DNA from: Phallus indusiatus
Taxonomy: Eukaryota > Basidiomycota > Agaricomycetes > Phallales > Phallaceae
Direction of reading: 5' to 3'
Assembly: GCA_027605045.1 (NCBI GenBank)
Contig: JAQFWX010000040.1
Span: 1-64,000 of the forward strand
DNA length: 64,000 bases
The notes beneath the pieces are model-generated. The model worked only from the letters and a program-made list of their open reading frames with translations, was not told where the DNA came from and did no database searches. Below are positions 37,561 to 49,835 of this stretch, one piece after another. A program made the translations under genes and the position numbers. Positions within the stretch are counted from its first letter, which is position 1. The number at the start of each line of letters is the position of its first letter.

Positions 37561-38839
37561 CTTCTTGATGGGAGTCTCCGAGGATTCGTCTCTATTGAAC
37601 TTCCCGTGGTGACTTGATAAAAACGTTGGCGGAACTTCATGTGATGATAGGCGTTATTCGATCCATATGCAAGGGGAAGACACGGGTGCGTGGTTAGAAT
37701 GTGGAGTTTGTCGGTGATAAGATGGAGACTTTCGGCCCCTTGTAGGTATAGGTATCGCTGGGGCTGGCGGTTGGGTTTGCTGAAAAGGGCTGGCGGCTGG
37801 ACAAAGAACGATTTTCAGAAAAAATTCGCGTTTAATCTATTTGTTCTTGACGAACATTATCGAGAAGTCTCAACGGTAAAATCAGTCACGATGACACTGG
37901 TAGAGAATCATGTTTGCCTCACAGACGACATCCTGCGCTTTTTCCGTGGTACAAAACTCAGAGTACCGGAGTTAAATAGGATTTAGTTTCTTGTTTTAGG
38001 TTTTTGGTTCTGCGGTCAGAATCTGCGCTGTGAACTAGGTCGATTAGTCGTCCACATGCAAATCTGAAAGACCCAAGGTAGCTCACAAACTCTCATCTTG
38101 GGTTGCATTTTTAACCGTTTATGGAAGGGAGACAGCTGGATACAATGGTGTAGGGTCTAAGGGAAAAAATGAATCAACTGAAGTCAAAGCGTCACGCTTG
38201 TGGTGCTCTTTTAACGAGACCGGGAAAATGCCACGTCACAAATAGAACACCCGTTCCTTCTAACCCTAAACCATAAACATCAATGGTGGCGAAACGATCT
38301 TCTCATTGGCAAACTTGGAACTACCCATTCATTAAGTGAACTCAACAATTGAGAAACAAGAAAGGACTGCACTTCTGCATATTACCGAAGTTTATGGATA
38401 TATTATACTTGTATCGCTTCTGACTACGTGTGTAATGACTCCGACTCGGATCCCTTTGTCGTGGAGTCTTCCCATATTTAGACGCCCCGTGGATCCCTTT
38501 CGCCTCTTTCATCGATCGAACCATCATGTTGCGTAGTCCTATCTCGTGAACAAAGAATCATCCGGCTCACTGACGATGATAGTAAATATGCTTCCTTCAT
38601 TTTTTTTGTGAGTTGCTTCCGCCAACCACCACCAACGGTACGCGTCTTAATTCATTTACACAATCTTGCATCGCTAACTATGCTTTCCCACTTATTTTCA
38701 AGCGTTACTCGTAACTCAGTGTTGAACAAAGGCAAACCGATAAAGGTAGGTATTTCATGATATTTAGCAGATCAAGGCAAATGTATTGAAACATTTAAAT
38801 TTAAGATTCTATTTACACTGTCCGTTCAACATTCATAAC
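37561..38839. other. Intergenic stretch
   Basis: About 1.3 kb with no supported gene. Short frames at 37690-37986 and 38336-38536 show no family features. Confidence 0.4.
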
Positions 38840-40757
38840 TTAAGATCTGCCCTCAATTACATATACTTCCCATGGTTGCCCCTGTCCCATATACTGCCCA
38901 GTTTGATTTCCCGCTCCAACAGGGTATTGTGCGTTACCCATCTGTTGATAGTAGTATGGGGCTTGCAGTGGGTTATATTGGTTTGTGGTGCGCGGGGAAG
39001 GCTGAGTATGATACTGCGCCTATTGCGGTTGATAGTATTGTTGGGATTGTTGATTAGGATGGATGTTGGTGGGGTTGGCGTTGTCGGTGTTGTTGTCAAT
39101 GGTGGTGTGGATTCTCGCGCGCGCGTCTGCGTTCAGAAAATCAAGTTCTTAGAAGGAACTGTGCAAAAAAAAAAATCGAACTTACCCGTTGGGTCGCAAA
39201 CCTCCACGATGATGTCCTCCTCCATTCGCTTGCCAGTGACTTGTCGGATGCTGTGGTAAAGAATAGATGGGGCGAGCAGGAGCTTGCGGGCTCATTTGCC
39301 ATTCTGTTGGTGAACTGTGTTGGTGTCCCAACGGGAAGTTCGGCTGAAGGGCGCCCTGCGCTGCTTGTGGGAGTTGATTGCCAAATGATTCAGGGCATAT
39401 CATTGTCTCATGCCTCCGCAGTTGGCCCGGCTGAGGAGGACTTATACGCATTGGGCTAGTTCGGGGTAGAGTTGGACTGTATGCCGTTCTGGATAGCGGC
39501 GAGATGGCGCTAGCTGAAGTGGGTCGGGGAGAAGATTGCACACCTCTCCGTAAAGGAGGACCATATGTTTCACGCGGGACGTATGTCGGAGAGGTGGCAC
39601 TGAACCCTGAGTCGATTTGGGGTAACATGTGAGTAGGACGTGTCGACAGAAGAGAAGGGGTGTAAGCTGTCCTCGGAGGGAAGGCTCGGGATTGCACAAG
39701 TAACGGTTGAGACAGACGGTCTGCTTTTTGAGGCACAGCAGGTGGAGAGATGGTACTTAAGGAGAGTGACATCTGCACAGGACTTGTCGGTTTAGTGGGC
39801 AGACTGTACATTGTCTGGGACGGTGGTGAGGAGGCACTAAAACGGGGGTTGGACTGAGAAGAACTATGCACGGGCTTTGGTTGGTAAGGAGGAGGATTGT
39901 GCATTTGTGGGAATGTGGCAGGCGGGAGAGCATTGTGTGGCTGGGATTCCGTCGTCAAATCTACACGAATTTCAATTCCAGCAGACGGTTCGCTCGAGAA
40001 GAATGGTTTAGTCTGCCTCGTAATTAACGGACGAGGTAGATGGCAAGGTTTAGATTGGAATGCAGGTGGTAAGAACAAGCTCGGAGCTTGCGGCAGTTTT
40101 TTCTTCTTCATCCTTGGCTTAGATGAAGATACCACGTAATTCGGGGAAGTATCCTGAGGAACAAATTCTTCCTCCCATGGTGGTAGCACCCCAGGAGGAA
40201 GAACCAAATCCGGCAACGCAATTTTACAATTGGGCCGGTTTGGGATCCCTAGACTTGAAGGAATCGCAACGATGGGTGGTGTCACACCTGGTGGCAAACC
40301 TAGCTGCTTACTGGTGTAGCGTACCGTTGTTTGAACGGTTGACCGAAATGCTTTCGAATTTGGAGGGGTGTCCGGCCATTTAACTCTTCCTCCGGACGAT
40401 TTTGGATATTTACAGGTTCCGGGTTCAATGCAAATGTCAGTGTCCGTTCTCGGTCGTTTGACTTGACCCGAAGCTCCAATGTCTTGGTTATTTTTGCGTT
40501 TGGAAGCATTTGAGTTGTTGACAAATTGAAAAGGTCGATGGAAGAGGGGGTACGATGTGTGTGCTGTGTTGAGGGATGTACTACGCAATGATAGGTCTTT
40601 TTATACTCAATTTCCTCTTACTAGTTCCTCCGTTCCGCACAAGCATTGTGTCCAGCCTTCTTGTCCGACAATCCAGTCCTTGTTTATCTGTTTAGGGCAG
40701 GGTGCCACGATGGAGCAGTATGGACAAATTGAACGGTCCTGAAGTTGCTGACATTTG
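38840..40757 (-). CDS. Pro/Ser-rich protein with N-terminal Cys motif; in-frame TAG near the 3' end
   Basis: A single frame is open from about 40588 down to 39182 (about 465 codons). It has no ATG at its upstream end, so the N-terminus lies in upstream exons. The preceding exon (about 40757-40622) encodes a Cys-rich segment, CPYC...APCPK...CLCG, that could bind zinc. The exact junction into the long exon is unresolved because the visible splice phases do not match. The body is rich in Pro, Ser and Gln, with the basic stretch KRKNNQ and QVKRPRTD as a possible nuclear signal. After an intron near 39180, a Gln/Tyr-rich frame (NQQSQQYYQPQ) meets TAG at 39020-39022. Reading continues in frame with the same composition (YYYQQMGNAQYPVGAG) to TAA at 38840-38842. 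The family was not recognised. A zinc-finger, low-complexity nuclear protein is a guess. Confidence 0.55.
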
Positions 40758-41142
40758 ACTCATACTGTAGGCTGGATTCTCGATTGTTGAAATTATTTAC
40801 GATTCAATTACGATTCAGACCTTGTGACAATTAGAGTGATACGTTCCTATTACCTTGGCGCAACGAAAGCCTTAGATACCTACATAAACTTCTGGAATAG
40901 CATTCTCAAAAGAAAACCAGATAAACTACTAGCCTAGCGCCTGGTACTCTAGTGTATGTCAAATCAATCAAGTCAGAAGGTTATCCGCTCTACTTTGGTT
41001 CCGAAGCAGATTTTCGGCCTCTCGGCTTCTATCAAGGAGAAACTTTCTGCATTATATAATCGTCCCACTGTTCACGCGTTCACGCTTAGTAGCCAATCTA
41101 CATGTGCCCCTTTACCTAGTCGTGTCTCTCAACGCAATCACT
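40758..41142. other. Divergent intergenic region
   Basis: The region between the minus-strand Pro/Ser-rich gene and the plus-strand protease gene. It probably contains both promoters and missing 5' exons of the former. The ATG at 40954 opens an 77-codon frame that is out of phase with the protease and has no independent support. Confidence 0.35.
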
Positions 41143-43020
41143 ATGAAACTTCCCCCTCATCCCTCCACCACAATTTCTCAGGCCGTTGAAGTATCTAATG
41201 CAGAAGAAACTTGTCTCATTTCATCCACGGGTCCTGACCCTCACCCTGAGGCTGAGATCTTTTACCGTGGCTTGCCCTCCTATCCCATTTTGGTTCACCG
41301 TACCGAGATCCCTACAATCAGAAAGCCAGCCGATTGTCTCTACATCGTGAAAGAACTCGTGAAAGAGCTCCGGCCTGTCTTTGACAAGCGAATCGCAGCG
41401 GTATGGAAAGAAGCAGGAACAGAAATCTATAAACATCTAGATTCTTGTGAGGTCATATGGACAACTATCGACCTTGTACGTATTGCCGAGGTTTACGTTG
41501 CGGCGATACCGATACACAAGCTAAAGGGAGGAAATAATACCGTTCTTTGGATCGGAGTCAAACCCGGGAGTCTTTCTCGCCAGAAAGCCCAGGAAGTGAC
41601 CGTTGGTTGTGAGACCATTCTCTCCAAGTTTAAGATGACCGATGTCAAGGTTGCGTTCAGGGAGTCCCTTTTTATCCTGTCTTCGGGCTTCAAACTTCTT
41701 CACTACCCGATTTCTTCCACTGAAGTCGCTAGACCTTTAATTCCCTTTCTTGGTTTACAGATCGCTTCTCCACATACGCCACACACTGAGGGCACCGGTG
41801 GTCTTTACATCCGTATCTCAAACAAGCTCTACGTTCTTACTGCACGCCACGTTGTTTTCCCACTGAAGGACGTGCCTAACGAGCTCTGCGATCATCGATG
41901 TACGAAGGCTGGCAGCAAGCCTGCTTGCCCAGTTATCATCCTCGGTCGTGAAGCTTTCCGGAAAGCATACAACACCGTCGTGTCCCATATGAGCGAACAA
42001 CGGTCTAAGATTAGATGGTGCAATGAAAAGCTTCAAGAGTTGCAGGAGAAACGACCTAAGGAGAAGCAGTCTAAGGAGAAGCAACCTAAGGGAAAGCAAC
42101 CTACCGAGAAGCAACCTAAGGAGAAGCAACCTAAGGAGAAGAAGGAGAAGGCAGTTGACGTGTCGGAACTGACGGCGATTCGTGACAAGCAGCTGATGGC
42201 GGAAATGTGCCTTGAAGGCCTTGACGATCTTTTCACCAAAATCACTTATAAAGAAGACCAACGCATAATAGGTCACGTTGTTTACTCTCCTGCTATCGCG
42301 GTCAGTGCCGACGAAGAATGTTATAATGAAGACTGGGCACTTATTGAGGTCGATCCCACGATAATTGACTTTAAAAAATTCGAAGGAAATGTGATCTATC
42401 TAGGTATGTTTTTTATATAAATATTTTACATCTTCTGTATGCCGTATTCAGGATTAAAAGTCACTGGCACTGTGATATATGATTTCATGAAAAAGATGCA
42501 CTCCTTCCCGGGGAATGGGAAGGGGAAAGGGAAAGGGAAGGAGAAGGAGAAGGAAAATCCTGTTACCTTCTTCGGATACCCACCCAAATTTCTCTTCCAA
42601 ATTAAAGGCGTCGCTTCCAAAAAAGACCTAATCAAGCCGCAATTCGTGTACCCGGACGAATCTGTTGGTGAGCTCAAAGAACCAAGTATTTTTGCAATCA
42701 AAAGCGGCTGCGCCACGGATACAACCATCGGCCGTCTTAACGGTGTCAAGTCCTTTGTGCGACATCATTACTTGGACGGCAGTTCTAGAACGTCTATGGA
42801 GTTGGCGTTTTTGGGGTACAATCACAAACATGCAGGGTTCTCCGCTGTAGGTGACTCCGGGGCTGTCATTGTGGACAATCTGGGTCATGCTTTGGCCCTT
42901 CTTACAGGCGGTTCTGCCAGTAGTGAAGAAGCAGATGCTATGGACATCACATATGGAACGCCTTTTCACTGGCTTTTGGATCGTATTCGAAATGTGTTTC
43001 CTGATGCTGAACTCTACTAA
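41143..43020 (+). CDS. Trypsin-like (PA-clan) serine protease domain protein
   Basis: Two exons (intron about 42403-42451) encode about 610 residues from ATG 41143. I prefer this start because the reading frame further upstream has no ATG. The first 200 residues have no known fold but are well ordered (PTIRKPADCLYIVKEL and so on). The protease fold carries the full catalytic triad: His in LTARHVVFP (codon 41848, residue about 236), Asp in NEDWALIEVD (codon 42331, residue about 397) and Ser in GDSGAVIVD (codon 42856). Between His and Asp lies a Lys-rich repeat of KEKQP-like units (42040-42155), and a second Lys/Gly-rich repeat sits at 42515-42555. There is no signal peptide, so an intracellular place is likely. 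The gene is the intact partner of the pseudogene at 36717-37560 and is followed by a kinase fragment on the same strand. Its substrate is unknown. Confidence 0.82.
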
Positions 43021-43754
43021 GTCTGCTTCAAATAGCGGCATAGTACCTACTGTACCAAGCTCCAAGGTTTGTTTCTTTCCTTATTTTCAACAGTAATAGC
43101 AGGCTCAACATAGGTTTCCAGGTTCTCTTGCCACGTAACTAATCTGTATCACTATACGCATCTTCGCTCGTATCATGTAAGAATATTAGCCCTGTCTCCG
43201 ACCTCCAACTGTAATGTCTTTGTAAATGTACAATAACATTGTATGTTGATTTTTCTCAACGACAATGGACGTTCAAGACGACTTGCAATCATCATGACAC
43301 TCCACTCCAAATCCCGAGATCATACAGTAAGCCGGGAACGTGAACGTTAGTAGAAAAACTTTGTACCCGGAATTCGGAAATCGCCGGTTGATAGTCTTCC
43401 TTTTTGTTTCAGAAAAAGACGCGTCCCAAAATTCAATTATTCACATAATAAAATGGGATTCAGTGTTATTTACTACATGTCTACTTAGTTCCAGACTGAC
43501 GTGGGTCAGAAAAGAAGAAACTTCAAACGGCGTACGCGGGCGCTACCGGAGTTGAAATTAATTTTTCCTAACCACACTGTTGCCTCGTTTAATCCACCAA
43601 ATTATACAAAACAGCCGAAATGTCCCCAGTCGAGCTAGTGCAAGAATCGAATGTTGACATTTTGCCTCTTCAGCACAATATTTCTGAGGCGTGTCAAAAT
43701 TACACGAATCCTTCGTCGGACGCTTTGCTAGCCTAGTGCAAGTTCCTCCCAAGC
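43021..43754. other. Intergenic stretch
   Basis: Holds the 3' flank of the protease gene. I see nothing else that I can support. Confidence 0.4.
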
Positions 43755-44675
43755 TCTTGGGATTTCCCAAAGGGAATATGCTCAAGATATTCGGAAAATT
43801 TTAAAAAAAGAATTGGCCAAGAAGGTTGATTTCAGTGACTCGAGCGTATTCAGTCATTTACGTGTCGATGATGTGAACGGGTTTATTAGAACGGTGTTAA
43901 CGGACTTTGAACGCTAATGAGACTTTTCAAAACCCTCGAAAGCGGCACGAGGAGTTACGGAAAAAAGACGAGACAGAAATTTTGGGCATATGGGATATAG
44001 AGACATGAGATGGACGCAAGATGGGACGCAAGATGATGGTGGAGACAAACTGCTCAAGTCTACTACGTAATATCTAGTGTATTGTATAAAGTCCGACGCT
44101 ACAAGACCCAACAACAAGGGAGTGAAAAGGAGTTGAAGAAGAATGAAAAGACATGATGGAGCCTTTGGTATGTCTTGTTGGCGTTGCTGTTGAATTATAC
44201 AACTTAGACCTTACCCGCCTCACAGGCAAGAATTATCAATCTTATCAACACATCAATGGATATGCTTCCGAGATACACACAATAGACAGTGGATCAGTAC
44301 TGGGGCAAAAAGACTTGTAGGGGCAAACTTTACGTTCTATTTCCCCCAAATTTGCCCAGATTTCACCCTACGCGACGTGGAGCAATACGATCAGCACACA
44401 AAGTACACGAAAAAAGGGAAACCTGTCGAAGAACTTTGGCGGCATCGGTTGTCATTCTTAGAGCTCAAGCCAACCAACGCCCAATCCATCGGAGACGGCG
44501 AGCGAGAAACAATAACGGATCTTACCGCGCAGGTGGCCGATTATGCCAGACTTCACATGTCAGGACATCCCTTTCGACTTTACTCTATCGGACTCCTCAT
44601 ATTCGGCTCAAAGTTTTCCATGGGAATATTCGATAGAGATGGCGTATGATTCTCCAAAGTTCATGATCTCTAAGT
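43755..44675 (+). pseudogene. Truncated FunK1 kinase pseudogene (5' part only)
   Basis: It matches the N-terminal half of the FunK1 gene at 44789-47063 but lies on the opposite strand. Visible blocks are REYAQDIRKILKKELAKKV and FSHLRVDDV (43775-43880), then TGAKRLVGANFTFYFPQICP (44300-44360) and ELWRHRLSFLELKPT with DYARLHMSGHPFRLYSIGLL (44420-44600), ending at FDRDGV. In-frame TGA at 44647-44649 replaces an Arg codon, and recognisable similarity fades within about 30 bases. Further frame breaks lie at 43915-44300. No part of the kinase catalytic domain (the Lys of IMKTSW, the HRD motif) is present. It is a broken duplicate. Confidence 0.75.
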
Positions 44676-44788
44676 TTGAGCTTTGACCCAATGCGGAATG
44701 TGTCAATGGCGTAGATGTATATATTTTATATGAAAATTTATGGAAAGCATATTCAAAACATTTTAAGCAGGTATTTTATGTTACATAT

Positions 44789-47063
44789 TTAAAATTCGGT
44801 GACCGCCACGCTGTTGGCCATTTCCTGGCGGAAACTCGTGATTGCTAAGTCCAAAATCTGAATGAGACTCGCATGGGTTACTTCATTGGTCCTGACAAAT
44901 TTGATGGTGGTCTGAGGATACTCTCTTATGGTGGTATGAAAGTAATTGGAAATATTCAGGAAAAAGTTTTGGAGAAACGGTGGCAGTGATGTAATGCGGC
45001 GATGCAAACGTGGAACCGAATCTCGTTGGGAATATATTCCAGCAATCCCAACGTGACCGAATAGCATATGAAAATTTTCTGTACAAATTCTCAACGTTTT
45101 CTCGGATATCCTCATTTTATCGATAGGTCGCTTAACAAAGGCTATACGACGCAATATACCATAAAATATTACCCATATGAAAGACTCAATGTCATGATCG
45201 ACTCGATGTTCTATCCCGGTTTCATCTAGTATGCTTTCGAGAAGTTCGTGGGCCATGAATTGAACAGTCCCCTAAATATGTTTAGGGTATAAAATTTCAA
45301 GCAAAAGAAAGCAAAATACCGTTAAGACAGCTCCGCGCGGAGGCGATTGGAACATCGAATGCGTTCTTTCCGTCCCAATAGGTGTTTTACCACCTTTAAC
45401 GAGAGGAACGGGAATCTTTTCTTCTTTCGCTACGGTAATAAGCTTGGCAAATTCAAAATCAGCGAGAAATCCTTTCTGCGAATCAGGTGCGGTAGGATCT
45501 GAAGACAACAAGATATTTCCGGCGCTGATGTCCCGATGCAGTATGCCTTGATAAGCGAGGAATTCATGACCTAAATAATATATGTAAAATCAGTATCGAT
45601 GTTATGGGATAAGTAGAATGTGATAAATACCCTGCAAAGCAGCTTTTATTCCGAGGAAGAAATCCAGGAAACTGTTGAAGTCCCATATGGGACAACCATC
45701 CGTCTTCATAAATAAACGATGAAGAACCGTGGTTTCAATTTCGTCATTGTTAGACTTAGGGTGTCTAAGATTAGCTGTCGTGATTTTTCGATGTGCAGGT
45801 GATTGCGGGAAGACAACGTCCATTCCATCTGCAAATTGAACCAGACCTTCATTTTTCCCTTTGATTTGCTTGTGGATTTCAGATTCGCCTAATCTTCCAC
45901 TTTTCCTCCAAGATGTCTTCATTATCAGAATTGAGTCCCTAGTCGGTGTAGGTGAACTGCTGACTCTCCATATTGTTGTCCCACGACCTAGAAGAAATAC
46001 GGCGGTCCAAATTGGTAAACCAATGGTGTAATAAGTAGTATTTCTGAATCGGATGGAATACGTTGGGTAGGTGGACAAAGCGCCAGAAATATTCAGAGAT
46101 GCCGCGTAATTTCGACATCCCACAGAGGTATTGTGCTGGATAGGCAGGATATCAACGTTCGGTTCTTGACCTAGCTCAACTGGGGACATTTCGGCTGTCA
46201 GACGATGAATAACACGAATGAATATATTCATATCACTCCAGAGACCATGACTTGGGGACAACCGTACACCATCTCTATCGAATATGCCTACGCAAAACTT
46301 CGAGCCGGAGACGAGAAGTCCAATGGAGAAGAGATGAAATGGTCGACCTGAGATGTGTAGTCTGGCATAGTCGGCTGCCTGTGCAGTAATATCCGCTACC
46401 GTCTCCTTGTTGTTGCCCACAGACTGGCGATCGGTCGGCTTGAGCTCCAGGAATGACAACCGATGCCGCCAAAGCTCATGGACAGATTTTTCTTCACTCT
46501 GCACGTGTTGTTCATACTGTTCCACGTCGATCAGGGTGAAGTCGGGGCACAATTGGGGAAAGTAGAATGTAAAAGCCTCCCCTACAAGTCTTTTCGCCCC
46601 AGTGCTAACCCATTGCCTTTTATATCTTGAAGGCACGTTCATTGATTCGTTAATCAAGTCGATAACTTTTGCCTGCGTTGAAGTAAGTAAATTGTTAAAG
46701 TGTAATTCCTCAGCGGGGCTAAGTCTAACAAGCAGAACGTACTAATGGCTCCATCATTTCTCTTTCCTCTTTCTTTGATGGTTTACCATCCTTACGTCTT
46801 TCGGCATTGTTCCGTAATTGTTCATAACGTTGCTGACTGCTTGAGAACGTGGCACTACTTCTCAGAATTTGTTGACATCGTCGAACCAAGCCCTCGTCCA
46901 CGTCGTCAACACGTAAATGATCGAACACGCCTGAAGCATCGTACTCGATTTTCCGGATCAATTCTGTTTTAAGACTTTTTCGTATGTCGTTTGCATATTC
47001 TTCTTGGGAACTTCCAAGAGCTTGGGCGGAACCGCTACTAATCTGGCGAGGGGATGGTTGCAT
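44789..47063 (-). CDS. FunK1-type fungal protein kinase
   Basis: At least four exons on the minus strand, with introns near 46680-46738, 45575-45630 and 45262-45325. ATG 47063 starts MQPSPRQISSGSAQALGSSQ; an upstream mini-exon with ATG near 47112 is possible but less likely. The N-terminal half carries the FunK1 family region (LRVDDVDEGLVRRC, FYFPQLCPDFTL, RHRLSFLELKPT, DYARLHISGRPFHLFSIGLL). The kinase half has Lys in LIMKTSWR, Glu in ESEIHKQI, HRDISAGNILL with the catalytic Asp (near 45540) and a DFEFAK motif in place of the usual DFG. The C-terminal lobe includes QFMAHELLESIL and ESFIWVIFYG. FunK1 kinases are expanded in multicellular basidiomycetes and have been linked to complex multicellularity, but substrates are unknown. 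The gene converges on a truncated copy of itself at 43755-44675. It appears complete. Confidence 0.83.
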
Positions 47064-48282
47064 GGTAGGGGTTACCAGTCAGGATTCAAAGGCGATATTT
47101 ATGACTTACCATTGAAGATTGATGATTAGAGTCGGTGTAATAATAGTAATCGCAATCGCAATCGATATCCATCGATAGGGGGGACGTTTGTATTATCTCT
47201 CTGGCAACCTGCCAGGGACGGCTTAAAACAAAAACAAGTTGTCCTTGTGGAATGTGTAAAATAGGACACTCTATAATTAAACAACAAAAGGAATTTGTTA
47301 GTACCTCGCTCTCGTCCCTGTAATTTTTCCAGAAAATGGGTAGAAGGCAAAGGAAAGGTATGCAGAAGTTGCCAGTGCTAGTGAATCCCGTGCCGCCATC
47401 AGCCGTGCAACTTCGCGTGCAAACTTCTCACTGAGAACTTAGTGACATAACTCACGGCTAGCGGCAAGTTTCTGTCTCAAAATACCTCAGGCACGCTTTG
47501 GAAAAGATCTTTTTTTTTTGTTGTGGAGCTTTTGTCTTTGAAGTTTTGGGACATGGCCCATCATTCGTAGATAGCTATGGAAATACCTCTAGGATATGCT
47601 TTGGATAAGATCTTGTCCATGAACTTTAATCTTTCAGAAGGCACTTAAGTATTCAGCTTTATTACTTCTATTCTTTGGAGGGGGACTCGGAGTAATCTAC
47701 GGGCAACATGATCACAATGGTTTTTGAATTACATAACTTAGGAAGTTACAATTGTAAAAGTAGCACGCAAAATTATCATGGTAAAGAATATTGCTCACTA
47801 CGTGTCTGTAATACATTCGAAGTAACAACTCCTGCGAGAGAGTAAATGTGCGTATCATATGACCATCCTCCATATTATAACGCCAGTTTATTTGACATGT
47901 ACATAACATGTAACCTTCAAAATTCGACTAGTTACCATTTCTCAACTGCGCCAGAGAAAAGCTGGCTGTGGAAAAGGAGCTTTCGGTGTTTATCAACTAT
48001 TTGATTAAATTATGTTCATGTATCGCGTCTCATTGTCACACGTTTGAGAGTTGCTCGAATTGATTATTTATTCGAAATGATTTGCTAATTAAGTAAAAGG
48101 AATCGTAATATCATAATGGGTTTAGTTTTTACTGAAAACCCGACATAGCCAATTGAAATTCATCAGCATCTGGCACGCTGTCGATGTAATAACAACAATC
48201 ACGTGCACGCCCAAGAAGAAGAAAATGAGAAAATAAAGAAAGGAGAAGACACGAAGGATCAAGTAAAGCTTAATTCAAAGCC
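47064..48282. other. Intergenic stretch
   Basis: About 1.2 kb holding the promoter of the FunK1 gene and the 3' flank of the aquaporin. No supported gene. The simple repeat of cgcaat-like units near 47146-47165 is short. Confidence 0.45.
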
Positions 48283-49772
48283 TTATACACTTTCAAAGTT
48301 TGGCCTAGTCGTTTCCGCAGCTATTTTGTCAGCTTTTGCCGCCCTTGACGAGTTGACAATACTCTCGCTGCCAGTGTACATGAAAACATCATATACTAAG
48401 GCGCCAACAACTCCGCCCGCAAATGGAGCAAGCTATTGAATTACCGTGAGACAAATTTAGAGGGTATCGAAGACGAAAAAAAACATACTATAGGACACCA
48501 TAGCCAGTATTGGCCGCGGAAGGTAAAAACTTTTAATGTTGATTAGGAATGGTCCCAAGTAGCGAAGAAATCAGTCTTATTTACCTCCTTTTCCATATCC
48601 TGCCATTGCGGTTACTATTCTAGGACCCAGATCGCGCGCAGGGTTAACCGCGAAACCTTGACAGTTTGAGCATATATGTATGTACTTGGAACCGAATCGA
48701 CTCACCCGTCTGCAGTCCAAACGCCATTCCGATGCCTGAAATGATCAGGAACAAAGCTAAGGGAAGGAGACCAGGCGTAGGTGCGATATTTTTCTGTTAA
48801 AAAGGAACGATGAGGGGAGAATAAAGCTAGCCGAGACATCGGGCATACGGAGTCCGTGACAGCCAGTAGGCACAGGAGAAGGATGGCCGTTCCTAGGAAT
48901 TCGTCAAAGAAAGCCGCAGCTTAAAAGGTTGATGTCACAAAGTCAGAAATTAGTTAGAAAAAAAAGGACAATCCATGGCGTACAATCGGGTAGGTAATTT
49001 GCCTGGAAGTGAAATAAACATGAATTCAGCGGATCGCTACCCGAAGAAGTCATTTCTTACCGCATATGTACCGAACAATCCAGCGGTACCAGGGACAGTG
49101 CGAATTCCGTTACCACCTTCAAATATATTGATGGCATGGAAGTAATTTGCGTATACAATGGCTGCACCGAGTATTGCGCCGAGAAGTTGCGATAGCATAT
49201 AAATGGGCACCTTTTTCCAAGGAAAACGTCGGGTGACTGCTAAAGCAAGAGTAATCTGTCCATCGCGTAAACATTAAAAGGCTACACCAATAAGCAATGA
49301 AATGTACAGCAGGGTTGATATGTCCGCCGGAAATGCCACCAGATACCCAAACGCCGAGTGCGACACCGATACCCCAACCAAGGGATATGGAAAGATAGTC
49401 CTATAAAGATTTAGAAAATGTGAAGAGTGTCAGGAAACATTGTACATACTCCTTTTGGGGTAGAAGCAACACCGGAGTTGCCACTAAGGACGACCTGAAC
49501 GTTGGGGTGGCCAAATTGTCATTGTCTTCTGCGAGATCAGTGTGATAAGAATTCACCTGACAAAGAACACCGTTTCCGAAGAGAACGAGAACCATGGTAC
49601 CCAAAAATTCTGCGAAGGCCTCTCTGAATTGGTATCGCACACGAGACCATGCATTGGGGAAGGTGGTATATTGTTCTGTTATCTCTTCCACGGGAACAGA
49701 CGAAACAGTAGCAGTAATCTGGGTAGATGTGGGCTCTCTGAATTCGCTGAGGTTCTTGTTGTCGTTAGACAT
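48283..49772 (-). CDS. Aquaglyceroporin (MIP family channel)
   Basis: A multi-exon minus-strand gene from ATG 49772 ([14 protein letters not shown]) to TAA 48283-48285, about 325 residues. It encodes a major intrinsic protein with six expected membrane segments and both half-helix motifs. The first is GGHINPA (near 49320-49345, immediately before an intron) and the second is [13 protein letters not shown] (near 48625-48660). Asp after the second NPAR is the classical mark of glycerol-permeable channels rather than strict water channels. Other family landmarks are the N-terminal [57 protein letters not shown] and a soluble, Lys/Ala-rich C-terminus. The N-terminal tail is short, unlike the long regulatory tail of yeast Fps1. 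It should sit in the plasma membrane and pass glycerol, water or small neutral solutes. It looks intact. Confidence 0.9.
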
Positions 49773-49835
49773 GATAGGTCGTAACAAGGAGAAGAAGAAA
49801 AAGTGGTGATGGGTGATAACTTTCGAAACAAACAG

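Noticed and set aside
40715..40726. CPYC motif suggesting glutaredoxin
   Set aside because: The surrounding residues lack the glutaredoxin fold motifs (TVP, cis-Pro and GG). The later Cys pair fits a zinc site better.
41818..42276. 152-codon minus-strand Leu/Arg-rich frame
   Set aside because: Antisense of the Lys-rich repeat of the protease gene.
48203..48439. 78-codon plus-strand frame
   Set aside because: Antisense of the last aquaglyceroporin exon.
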